Source of the DNA: Opitutia bacterium UBA5964
GTDB lineage: Bacteria; Verrucomicrobiota; Verrucomicrobiia; Opitutales; Coraliomargaritaceae
Assembly: GCA_002430605.1 (NCBI GenBank)
Contig: DJBY01000123.1
Coordinates: 29,636 to 35,483 of the forward strand
Length of the DNA stretch: 5,848 bases
Direction: 5' to 3'
The notes under the pieces were generated by a model, which had not been told where the DNA came from, made no database searches, and saw nothing but the letters and a program-made list of their open reading frames with translations. Below are positions 1 to 5,848 of this stretch, one piece after another. How positions within the stretch are numbered: position 1 is the stretch's first letter; each line of letters begins with the position of its first letter. The translations under genes and the position numbers were made by a program.

Positions 1-687
1 ATCGAGTTTGATATTTTAACCCTCTTCCCAGAAATGGTGGAGGGTTTTTTATCGTCCAGTATGTTGGGGCGCGGTCAACGCAATGGCTTGCTCCGTGCGG
101 AGGCCCATCAACTGCGCGATTGGACCACGGATAAACATCGCAAGACCGATGAAATGCCCTTCGGTGGCGGAGCGGGGATGGTGATGAAGCCTGAGCCGAT
201 CTATGCGGCGGTCGATTCGATGCGTCGCCCAGAGACCAAGGTGATCTATATGGCACCAGACGGCGAGCCGTTGACCAGTCAATTGGCTCGTGAGTTGGTG
301 CAGGAAAAACACCTTATTATACTGAGTGGTCACTATGAAGGGGTGGATCAACGCGTTCGCGACGATTTGATCGACCGGGAAGTGAGTATTGGGGATTATG
401 TGCTGACCAACGGCACCTTGGCGGCGGCAGTGATGATCGACTGTATCAGCCGATTTCTGCCTGGTTTTTTAGGTGACGAAAAATCCTTGACGGAGGAATC
501 CTTTATGACCAACTTCCTCGGCTTTCCTCAATACACCCGTCCTGCGGATTTTCGCGGTATGGGTGTGCCAGACGTTTTATTGTCTGGGGATCATGCAGCT
601 ATTGCGAAATGGCGACGTGACCAGCAGATTGAAAAGACCCAGCAACTAAGACCAGATATTTTACCAAACGGAGAATTCCAGCAATGA
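1..687 (+). CDS. trmD: tRNA (guanine-N1-)-methyltransferase TrmD, 5'-truncated by window edge
   Basis: TrmD transfers methyl from S-adenosylmethionine to N1 of G37 in tRNAs with G at position 36, which prevents +1 frameshifting. It acts in the cytoplasm as a homodimer with a deep trefoil knot. The reading frame is open to base 1, and its first residues (IEFDILTLFPEM) match the family N-terminus, so only the start codon and perhaps one or two residues are missing. The Met at 34 is internal. Seen in order: the MPFGGGAGMVMKPEP block (about 154-198), YMAPDGEPL, GHYEGVDQRV (about 328-357), the knot segment SIGDYVLTNGTLAAAVMID, the SRF arginine (equivalent to E. coli Arg154), and PQYTRP with VLLSGDH in the C-terminal domain. 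Oddities are Glu at 496-498 where E. coli has the general base Asp169, and TNGTLAA where most homologues have SGGELPA. The in-window length of 228 codons is normal for the family. The stop overlaps the rplS start by four bases (ATGA), indicating an operon and likely translational coupling. Confidence 0.97.
   Translation: MEFDILTLFPEMVEGFLSSSMLGRGQRNGLLRAEAHQLRDWTTDKHRKTDEMPFGGGAGMVMKPEPIYAAVDSMRRPETKVIYMAPDGEPLTSQLARELVQEKHLIILSGHYEGVDQRVRDDLIDREVSIGDYVLTNGTLAAAVMIDCISRFLPGFLGDEKSLTEESFMTNFLGFPQYTRPADFRGMGVPDVLLSGDHAAIAKWRRDQQIEKTQQLRPDILPNGEFQQ
670..674 (+). promoter_or_regulatory. Ribosome binding site of rplS
   Basis: GGAGA lies nine bases before the ATG at 684, inside the last codons of trmD. 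It supports that ATG as the rplS start. It is also the only clear Shine-Dalgarno sequence in front of a gene in this window; the starts at 1469 and 5822 have none. Confidence 0.75.
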
Positions 688-1055
688 GCCAAGCAATCCT
701 AGAAGACATCACTAAAGATCAACTTACGAGCGACCGTACAGACTTCAAAGTCGGCGATGGCGTTCGCGTACACCTCAAGGTTACAGAAGGTGATAAGACA
801 CGTATCCAGATTTTTGCTGGCATCGTCATCGCTCGCAAGGGCGGCAGTCTCCAAGAGACTTTCACTGTGCGTCGTATCGCATCCGGTGTCGGTGTTGAAA
901 AGGTATTCCCAGTACACAGCCCATCGATCGAGAAGGTCGAGATCGACCGTGAGTCCATCACCATGCGTGCTCGTATGTATTACATGCGCGACCGTATCGG
1001 TAAGGCTGCTAACCAAGTTAAGGAAAAACGCTTGGTCGAAGCTAAGCGCAAATAA
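684..1055 (+). CDS. rplS: 50S ribosomal protein L19
   Basis: L19 is a large-subunit ribosomal protein located near the interface with the 30S subunit. The 123-residue product has the complete family pattern: FKVGDGVRVHLKVTEGDKTRIQIFAGIVIARKG is represented here by FKVGDGVRV (residues about 21-29) and then IQIFAGIVIA. FTVRRIASGVGVEKVFPVHS follows in the middle, and MYYMRDRIGKAA near the end. The C-terminus is a basic extension rich in Lys and Arg (KEKRLVEAKRK), which makes it slightly longer than the roughly 115-residue E. coli protein. The start at 684 is supported by GGAGA at 670-674 and by the overlap with the trmD stop. The gene is the last in its operon, since a strong terminator begins about 20 bases after the stop codon. 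No key feature is missing, and I see no credible alternative identity. Confidence 0.97.
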   Translation: MSQAILEDITKDQLTSDRTDFKVGDGVRVHLKVTEGDKTRIQIFAGIVIARKGGSLQETFTVRRIASGVGVEKVFPVHSPSIEKVEIDRESITMRARMYYMRDRIGKAANQVKEKRLVEAKRK

Positions 1056-1075
1056 GCGTTTCGCATATATTTTTT

Positions 1076-1107
1076 AAAGGCCGTCCCAATTGGGGCGGCC
1101 TTTTTTT
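1076..1107 (+). terminator. Rho-independent terminator of the trmD-rplS operon
   Basis: A 9-bp GC-rich stem (GGCCGTCCC at 1079-1087 paired with GGGGCGGCC at 1092-1100, one T-G wobble) closes an AATT loop. Seven T residues follow at 1101-1107. AAA at 1076-1078 can extend the stem by pairing with the first T residues. The structure begins 20 bases after the rplS stop and is a textbook intrinsic terminator on the + strand. Confidence 0.93.
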
Positions 1108-1468
1108 GCGTCCCTGTCGTCGATTCGAGAGAAGGCGTTGATGGTAGTCGGGCGAGGGGCATGTAGAACGCTGGTGAAGCCAGTGTTAAGAGCTACTGGG
1201 ACGTTCACAATGGCTTCGCCGCCGTGCTACAAGGAGGTGGCAGTCGGAGGATCTGATAGTCTAGAGGACGGTGAGCGGAGAGCGACGACCTGTGTGTCGG
1301 CCGCATTACCTCTGAGTTAATGTCACTGCGGTTCGCGCGGAGGTGAACTCTCTCAGTGGCAGTGCGGAAGACTTCCCAAGTAATCGACGAAGCCCCCATT
1401 TTTGCATTTAGGAACCTTGCCAGCAAACGGTTTACTCATAACTTATCACAAATCTGCCTTATATATCT
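1108..1468. other. Intergenic region with several inverted repeats and no convincing gene
   Basis: The stretch lies between the rplS terminator and the next gene. Short open frames exist on both strands (1090-1320 + and 1205-1426 -), but their translations match no family I know and one starts inside the terminator. Visible pairings are: TGGTGAAGCCA (1172-1182) with TGGCTTCGCCG (1211-1221), allowing two wobbles, extended by GTG/CAC across a two-base bulge; GCGG/CCGC (1275-1278/1301-1304) enclosing CGAC/GTCG; and CACTGC/GCAGTG (1324-1329/1359-1364) with GTTC/GAAC nested inside. The last competes with CTGAG/CTCAG (1312-1316/1352-1356). The part from 1400 to 1468 is AT-rich and probably carries the promoter of the next gene. 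I did not see signature motifs of RNase P RNA, SRP RNA or tRNA. It could be an unrecognised structured RNA, a decayed gene, or plain spacer. Confidence 0.4.
1417..1446 (+). promoter_or_regulatory. Possible promoter for the AsmA-like gene
   Basis: TTGCCA at 1417-1422 resembles a sigma70-type -35 box. A weak -10 candidate (AACTTA at 1440-1445, or ACTTAT one base further on) follows at 17-18 bases. The surrounding DNA turns AT-rich just here, and the gene after the upstream terminator needs its own promoter. The -10 match is poor. A TATATA at 1460-1465 lies too close to the ATG unless the mRNA is leaderless or nearly so. Confidence 0.25.
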
Positions 1469-4453
1469 ATGAAAACCTTGTTTCGAATATTTGCTGTTCT
1501 CTTTGTGCTGCTCTTGCTCGCCCTTGTCGGCGGGTATTTTATACTGACCAATGCCAGCTTCCAAAAAAGTCTGGTCGAGAGACAATTACCTACAGGCAGT
1601 TCGATTGAGTCGATCCATGTGACGACGGCGCAGGTGACGCTCTCGGGCTTGGTTTTGATGTTACCAGATGGCACGCGGGTGGAGGTCGGCACAGTCGATA
1701 CCGCATTTGAGCCGCTAGCGGCTGTGTTTGATCAGACAATTAAAATGGGCGTCTTGCAAGTGGAAGGGCTACGTGTGGATCTACCGACGGTGACTGAGCC
1801 GACTGTTGCTGCTAGTCCATCAACGGCAGGGCGTGAGTCTCGTGTTGAGACGGGACCTTCGACGCCAGCTGCTACCAAAGAAGAAGCATCGACGAATCCG
1901 ATGAAAGCGCTGAATGCATTGGGGAACTTTGAGTGGTTGCTCGATATCGATGGAATCGACTTTGAAGGCGAGATTCATGACGGGCAGGGCTCGATATATG
2001 TGGTGCGGGTCGATTCGCTGGCAATTCGCCCCGGAGAGTCTTCAACAATCGATGCGTCGCTACAATTGCTGACGGATGCGCCGTTACCGTCTGGCTTGAA
2101 AGCCTGTGATTCGACTGCGACGCTGAGTTTTAAGCAGAAGGCCGAAGGTGGCTTTGAGTCGCTGCAACTTGAGTTGAAGACCTCCGGTGCGGATGCTCAG
2201 GGGCAGCAGTTGATCTCAGTGCAGCAGGCACTGGAGCTGGAGGTCGATGACACTGCGGGTGTGGCAACTGTTTCGGTGACCTTTAATGCCGAGCTGCCGA
2301 AACCGCAGGTGATCGCTACTGAGTTGGCGATACTGGGTGCGTTGCAAGTCACCGGCAATGCAGTGGCATCGACTGACGGCGAGACGATGACGCTCAGCGC
2401 TGCGAATTTGACCGCGTCTGCTGCGGGTGCAGAGCTGGTGGCCCTAGACTTGAAGCGCAGCATGGTGTTTGGCGGCAAACAGGATTTGTCGGGCGATTTA
2501 CTGGATATCACGATCACAGCGCTGCAGCTCGAATGGCTCAACCCATGGCTGCCTGGGCTACAAGTCCAATCGCAGGCACCCGTGTCGCTCGCTCTTTCAG
2601 TGGCAGGTGCTGCAGATGGGGCTTTGGTACTGACCTTCGCCGAGGCGCTGCAGTTGGGGCCGTTGACTGTTAGGGATGCAGACGGACCCTTGCTTCAGGA
2701 TGTCGTCGTGATGGTCGCCCCGGAGTTACAGTTGAGTACGGATCAGTCTTTGAAGTATGGGCTGAATTCGCTGAGTGTGGCGGATAAATACGGCTCTTTC
2801 ATCCAAGGCAACTCCAGCGGTGTGGTTCAGTTGGATGCGACACGCGACGCTGCGAACCCTTTTGCGGGCGTTCAGGCGCAAATGGAGCTTCAAATCGGTC
2901 TGCAGGAAGTCTTTCAGTTGCCAGTCTTGGCGGAGAGCGCTTCAATCGTTAGTGGTCAGCTGTCACTGGATGTGTCCGTCGATGCCTCTGCTGATGAGCC
3001 GCTACAGCTCCAAGCCAAGATCAAGGGGCTGCGTGCGCGTAGTCTGCCGAGTATGATTCGAGACTACGATCTATCATTGGGCCTGAGCCATACCTCGAAT
3101 CCTGGGGAGTTGAAATTTGGAGCAAATTTATTAGCGGGGCCAGCGAGTCGTCCGTCAACGGATGTGCGGTTCGACGCGGTGGTAAATCCGGGCCAACAGC
3201 CTGTGACTTTTTCCGCCGAGGTCTCGAGTCCGCGTGTGACTCAAGAGGACATCTCGATTCTGAGCGCAGCGTTCACGCCGAGGGAGCGAGAGGTAATCAA
3301 AGCGCCGACGTTATCACGTCCGAGTGCTGCGCGGGGCACAGAGCAGCCTCAAACGGCTCGCGGCGTCGGAGTTGATGCGTCCGGACCTGAGGCACCCGAA
3401 TGGGCGATGCTGAATGGCCGTGTATCAATCAGTATCGACGAGTTTCTTTTGGAAGCGGGACAAATCATTGAGTCGATTAAGCTTAAGGCGCTTGTTTCTG
3501 AGCCGAAGCTATCGTTGGATTCGATTTCAGCGAAGATCGGCGAAGGTGAGTTGATGGGCAGCAGCACGGTGCTGTATGCACCGTCTCAGGCGAAGCCTTA
3601 TAGCTTGAGCGCTGAGATTCGTTTCGCAGGGATCGATCCGGTATTTTTCGTTAAGAAGCATAAGAGTGCTCCAGTACAGGGAGAGTTTGACGGGGTGTTT
3701 CAGGTGACTGGTGTCGGCGAGTCCTTGGATGCGGCGGTTGAAGATTCCACGGCGACGCTCAAGATCACGGCTGAAGAGGGCGTGCTGACGGCATTTGAAC
3801 TGGATGAACGTCAGCAACTCGGTCTCGGCCTTGCAGGTCTACTTGGGCAGAGTCTGGATCGCCCAGGGATTGCGGCCCTTTCGCACACGATTCCGTATTT
3901 TAAGGATATTCCCTTTGATAGTTTTGTCTTCGAACTCACGCGCGGAGCTGACAAGCGAGTAATCATTCCGCAGCTGCGATTGACGGGAAAAAGCGTGCTA
4001 TTGGATGCGTCCGGTTCGGTGAGTGGGAGTCGTTTGAGTGAGGTGATGGATCAAGCTTTGGATTTAACTGTGACACTCGGGGCTAAAGGTAAGCTGACTA
4101 AATATTTGGAAACACTTGAGTTACTCCAGGCGACGACTGCCGAGGATGGCTTTCGCCGCTGGAATCAGGATATTCAGATCACTGGTAGTTTGGCCGATCC
4201 AGATACTGGGGGATTGATGGATATTCTTAATGATGCGGCGAAGGGAGCTTTCTCGACCTCGAATAAGCGGAAATCAGTGCCAGCGGAAACTGACCCGACT
4301 CAGCAACTGTCGACAGAACTCGTGCCTCAGGTCGAGGGCACTGCCGAAGCCGCAGCTGAACCAGCGGAGCCACAAAAGAAATCAAAGGAAGAACGCCGCC
4401 GCGACGAAATTGAGATGGGCTTGGACTTGTTAAATTCCTTCTTCGGGAATTAA
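1469..4453 (+). CDS. AsmA-like envelope protein with N-terminal membrane anchor
   Basis: The product is 994 residues. It has a short basic N-terminus, one hydrophobic segment (about residues 4-27) and a long region rich in alternating beta-strand patterns. This is the layout of AsmA/TamB/YhdP-type proteins, which are anchored in the inner membrane and extend a lipid-binding beta-groove into the periplasm. The first block (about 28-105) has the AsmA-like series of short strands. A Pro/Ser/Thr/Ala-rich linker follows (about 106-145), then a long strand-rich region and a second linker (about 607-645). A domain resembling the AsmA C-terminal domain follows (about 648-920), with segments NGRVSISIDEF and RLTGKSVLLDASGSVSGS. 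The end is an acidic/proline tail leading to a charged helix with KKSKEERRRDE. The start is well fixed, since an in-frame TAA lies at 1439-1441 and no ATG, GTG or TTG intervenes. No Shine-Dalgarno is visible. A role in envelope lipid transport or outer-membrane upkeep is inferred from the family and is not shown by the sequence. It is probably monocistronic. Confidence 0.8.
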   Translation: MKTLFRIFAVLFVLLLLALVGGYFILTNASFQKSLVERQLPTGSSIESIHVTTAQVTLSGLVLMLPDGTRVEVGTVDTAFEPLAAVFDQTIKMGVLQVEGLRVDLPTVTEPTVAASPSTAGRESRVETGPSTPAATKEEASTNPMKALNALGNFEWLLDIDGIDFEGEIHDGQGSIYVVRVDSLAIRPGESSTIDASLQLLTDAPLPSGLKACDSTATLSFKQKAEGGFESLQLELKTSGADAQGQQLISVQQALELEVDDTAGVATVSVTFNAELPKPQVIATELAILGALQVTGNAVASTDGETMTLSAANLTASAAGAELVALDLKRSMVFGGKQDLSGDLLDITITALQLEWLNPWLPGLQVQSQAPVSLALSVAGAADGALVLTFAEALQLGPLTVRDADGPLLQDVVVMVAPELQLSTDQSLKYGLNSLSVADKYGSFIQGNSSGVVQLDATRDAANPFAGVQAQMELQIGLQEVFQLPVLAESASIVSGQLSLDVSVDASADEPLQLQAKIKGLRARSLPSMIRDYDLSLGLSHTSNPGELKFGANLLAGPASRPSTDVRFDAVVNPGQQPVTFSAEVSSPRVTQEDISILSAAFTPREREVIKAPTLSRPSAARGTEQPQTARGVGVDASGPEAPEWAMLNGRVSISIDEFLLEAGQIIESIKLKALVSEPKLSLDSISAKIGEGELMGSSTVLYAPSQAKPYSLSAEIRFAGIDPVFFVKKHKSAPVQGEFDGVFQVTGVGESLDAAVEDSTATLKITAEEGVLTAFELDERQQLGLGLAGLLGQSLDRPGIAALSHTIPYFKDIPFDSFVFELTRGADKRVIIPQLRLTGKSVLLDASGSVSGSRLSEVMDQALDLTVTLGAKGKLTKYLETLELLQATTAEDGFRRWNQDIQITGSLADPDTGGLMDILNDAAKGAFSTSNKRKSVPAETDPTQQLSTELVPQVEGTAEAAAEPAEPQKKSKEERRRDEIEMGLDLLNSFFGN

Positions 4454-4487
4454 GGCAACGCCCGATTCAGGCTGAGAGGTGAGGAGT

Positions 4488-4504
4488 GTGGGCGACTCGC
4501 CCAC
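4488..4504. repeat. Perfect 7-bp inverted repeat after the AsmA-like gene
   Basis: GTGGGCG (4488-4494) pairs perfectly with CGCCCAC (4498-4504) around an ACT triloop, 34 bases after the stop of the AsmA-like gene. No T-tract follows on either strand, so it is not a classical terminator. It could be an mRNA 3'-end stabilising hairpin or could assist termination with the T-tract structure further on. Confidence 0.5.
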
Positions 4505-4554
4505 GTTGAGCCGATGTTGATGCCAATGAGGGCGCGCCGTCGCCCCTTAGACAC

Positions 4555-4586
4555 AAAAAAAGACGCTCCGTGTGGAGCGTCCTTTT
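4555..4586. terminator. Bidirectional terminator between the AsmA-like gene and serC
   Basis: GACGCTCC (4562-4569) and GGAGCGTC (4574-4581) form a perfect 8-bp stem with a GTGT loop. Read on the minus strand, the stem is followed by seven T residues (A at 4555-4561 on +), giving a strong terminator about 95 bases after the serC stop. Read on the plus strand, it is followed by C and four T residues (4583-4586), a weaker signal for the AsmA-like gene. Its position between two converging genes fits a shared terminator. Confidence 0.88.
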
Positions 4587-4676
4587 GATTTAAGTGATTC
4601 GGCGTTCAAAGTTGAGCGTTTGATGTTGCTTCGCCATCTACGACAGACCTCCGTCAACGTTAGCGCCAACGACGCT

Positions 4677-5822
4677 TTAGCCTTGGATCTCTTCGAAGGC
4701 CCAGTCGAGCCAAGGCAGCAATGCTTCGATATCTGCAGTGTCGACTGTTGCGCCACCCCAGATGCGGAGGCCGTCGGGTGCGTCGCGGTAGCTGCCGAAA
4801 TCGTAGCCGACGCCTTCTTTGTCGAGCATGCTGACGAGCTGCTTGGCTTTGGCTGCCTGTTCTTCGGCTGGCAGCGCTTGGTACCAGTCCGCTCTGATTT
4901 TGAGGCAGATCGAGGTGTTCGAAATCGTCGCAGAATCTTCGGCTAGAAACTCGATCCAGTCAGTCTGTGCCACCCAATCGGCAATCGCCTTGAGGTTTGC
5001 TTCAGAGCGCTCAATGAGTGTTGGCAAACCGCCGATGCTTTCTGCCCAACGTAGGCCGTCCACTGCGTCTTCGATGGCGAGCATGGAGATGGTGTTGATT
5101 GTCTCGCCGCTGAAGATGCCTTTGATTAGCTTGCCGCCGCTAGTCATGCGGAAAATCTTTGGCAGTGGCCATGCGGGTGTATAGCTTTCGAGACGTTCGA
5201 TCGCACGTGGGCTGAGTACGATCATACCATGTGCACCTTCGCCACCCATTACTTTTTGCCAAGACCAAGTAACGACGTCGAGCTTGCTGAAGTCGATGTC
5301 CATCGCGAAGACCGCAGAGGTCGCATCGCAAATCGTCAGACCTGCACGGTCGGCTGGAATCCAGTCGAGATTCGGGACCTTTACACCAGAAGTGGTACCG
5401 TTGTAGGTGAAGACCACGTCGTTGCTAAAGTTGACTTTGGAAAAGTCTGGCAGGAGGCCGTAGTCGGCTTCGTGCTTGGTGATATTGTCGAGCTTGAGTT
5501 GCTTGACTACGTCGGTGACCCAACCCGAGCCAAACGATTCCCATGCGCACATTTCAACGCCGCGTGCGCCGAGCAGTGACCACATTGCCATTTCCACTGC
5601 GCCGGTATCAGAAGCTGGCACGATGCCGCAGACGTAGCCTTCAGGGAGGCCGAGAATAGATGCGGACTTGTCGATGACTTCTTGGATGCGAGCCTTTGCA
5701 GGCTTTGCCCGGTGAGAGCGGCCGACGAGCGCTTCGTTAAGGGCTTCGAGCGACCAACCGGGACGCTTGGAGCACGGGCCTGATGAGAAATAAGGACGTG
5801 TTGGTTTAACTGTTGGTTTCAT
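4677..5822 (-). CDS. serC: Phosphoserine aminotransferase, Methanosarcina-type
   Basis: SerC is a cytoplasmic PLP enzyme that converts 3-phosphohydroxypyruvate and glutamate to O-phosphoserine and 2-oxoglutarate, the second step of serine synthesis. The 381-residue product has the N-terminus typical of the Methanosarcina-type subfamily (TIGR01365-like), with FSSGPCSKRPGW at about residues 12-23. GRSHRAK with substrate-site His37/Arg38 follows. SDTGAVEMAMW (71-81) is the phosphate-binding region, and Trp94 in CAWESFGSGW should stack on the cofactor ring. Asp166 in CDATSA should contact the pyridine nitrogen, and Lys190 in WSWQKVMGGEGAHG should be the Schiff-base lysine. GLRIWGGAT near 351-359 supplies the C-terminal arginine. 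These roles are assigned by analogy with the family. The length is normal and the protein looks intact. The start gives the expected N-terminus, and no other ATG, GTG or TTG lies in frame in the 26 bases upstream, but no Shine-Dalgarno is visible. The gene converges on the AsmA-like gene and ends at the terminator at 4555-4586. Confidence 0.95.
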   Translation of the reverse strand: MKPTVKPTRPYFSSGPCSKRPGWSLEALNEALVGRSHRAKPAKARIQEVIDKSASILGLPEGYVCGIVPASDTGAVEMAMWSLLGARGVEMCAWESFGSGWVTDVVKQLKLDNITKHEADYGLLPDFSKVNFSNDVVFTYNGTTSGVKVPNLDWIPADRAGLTICDATSAVFAMDIDFSKLDVVTWSWQKVMGGEGAHGMIVLSPRAIERLESYTPAWPLPKIFRMTSGGKLIKGIFSGETINTISMLAIEDAVDGLRWAESIGGLPTLIERSEANLKAIADWVAQTDWIEFLAEDSATISNTSICLKIRADWYQALPAEEQAAKAKQLVSMLDKEGVGYDFGSYRDAPDGLRIWGGATVDTADIEALLPWLDWAFEEIQG

Positions 5823-5848
5823 GGAAAAATGTTGGTGGCTGAACGTTG

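Noticed and set aside
1090..1320. 76-codon open frame on the + strand after rplS
   Set aside because: It begins inside the loop of the rplS terminator, has no ribosome binding site, and its translation resembles no family I know.
1108..1400. Known RNA gene such as RNase P RNA, SRP RNA, tmRNA or tRNA
   Set aside because: I looked for the conserved cores of these RNAs and for a tRNA T-arm/CCA end on the visible sequence and found none. GGTTCGCG at 1330 resembles a T-loop only superficially.
1205..1426. 73-codon open frame on the - strand in the same gap
   Set aside because: No ribosome binding site or recognisable domain, and it overlaps other open frames in GC-rich DNA. A decayed gene cannot be excluded, but nothing positive supports one.
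2197..2541. Antisense open frames within the AsmA-like gene (also 3349-3567 and 3527-3817)
   Set aside because: They are shadows of the 994-codon frame, with Ser/Ala-rich composition caused by codon bias and no start signals.
4530..4545. GC-rich palindrome containing GGCGCGCC
   Set aside because: Only a 5-bp stem (GGGCG/CGCCC) can form, with no flanking T-tract or repeat copies in the window, so it was not called as an element.
4572..4946. 124-codon open frame on the + strand
   Set aside because: It starts within the bidirectional terminator and is mostly antisense to the 3' part of serC, which is clearly the real gene.

Overview
This window is an ordinary chromosomal segment from a diderm (Gram-negative-type) bacterium. 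Four genes fill most of it. Some details fit Verrucomicrobiota, class Opitutia (Coraliomargarita/Puniceicoccus-like): the unusual TNGTLAA version of the TrmD SAM-binding loop, a Methanosarcina-type SerC, and large divergent AsmA-like proteins. This placement is inferred from protein resemblance and was not tested by a search.

Layout. Positions 1-687 (+) hold trmD, cut at its 5' end by the window edge. It overlaps rplS (684-1055, +) by four bases (ATGA). This is the tail of the conserved rpsP-rimM-trmD-rplS translation operon, and it ends at a strong intrinsic terminator at 1076-1107. A roughly 360-base intergenic stretch (1108-1468) follows. It has no convincing gene but contains several inverted repeats. 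Next is a 994-codon gene (1469-4453, +) for a membrane-anchored AsmA-like envelope protein. A 223-base intergenic region (4454-4676) then separates it from a convergent serC (4677-5822, -). That region holds a perfect 7-bp hairpin and a terminator that can act in both directions but looks stronger for serC.

How the genes relate. TrmD (m1G37 tRNA methylation) and L19 (50S ribosomal protein) are linked by operon structure and by their role in translation. The AsmA-like protein probably works in envelope or outer-membrane lipid homeostasis. SerC belongs to serine biosynthesis. These last two appear to be independent transcription units.

I found no mobile element, CRISPR array, defence system or other clearly new system. 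The points most worth a second look are a Glu at the catalytic-Asp position of TrmD, the structured-looking gap after rplS, the large AsmA-like protein, and the lack of Shine-Dalgarno sequences before two of the genes.
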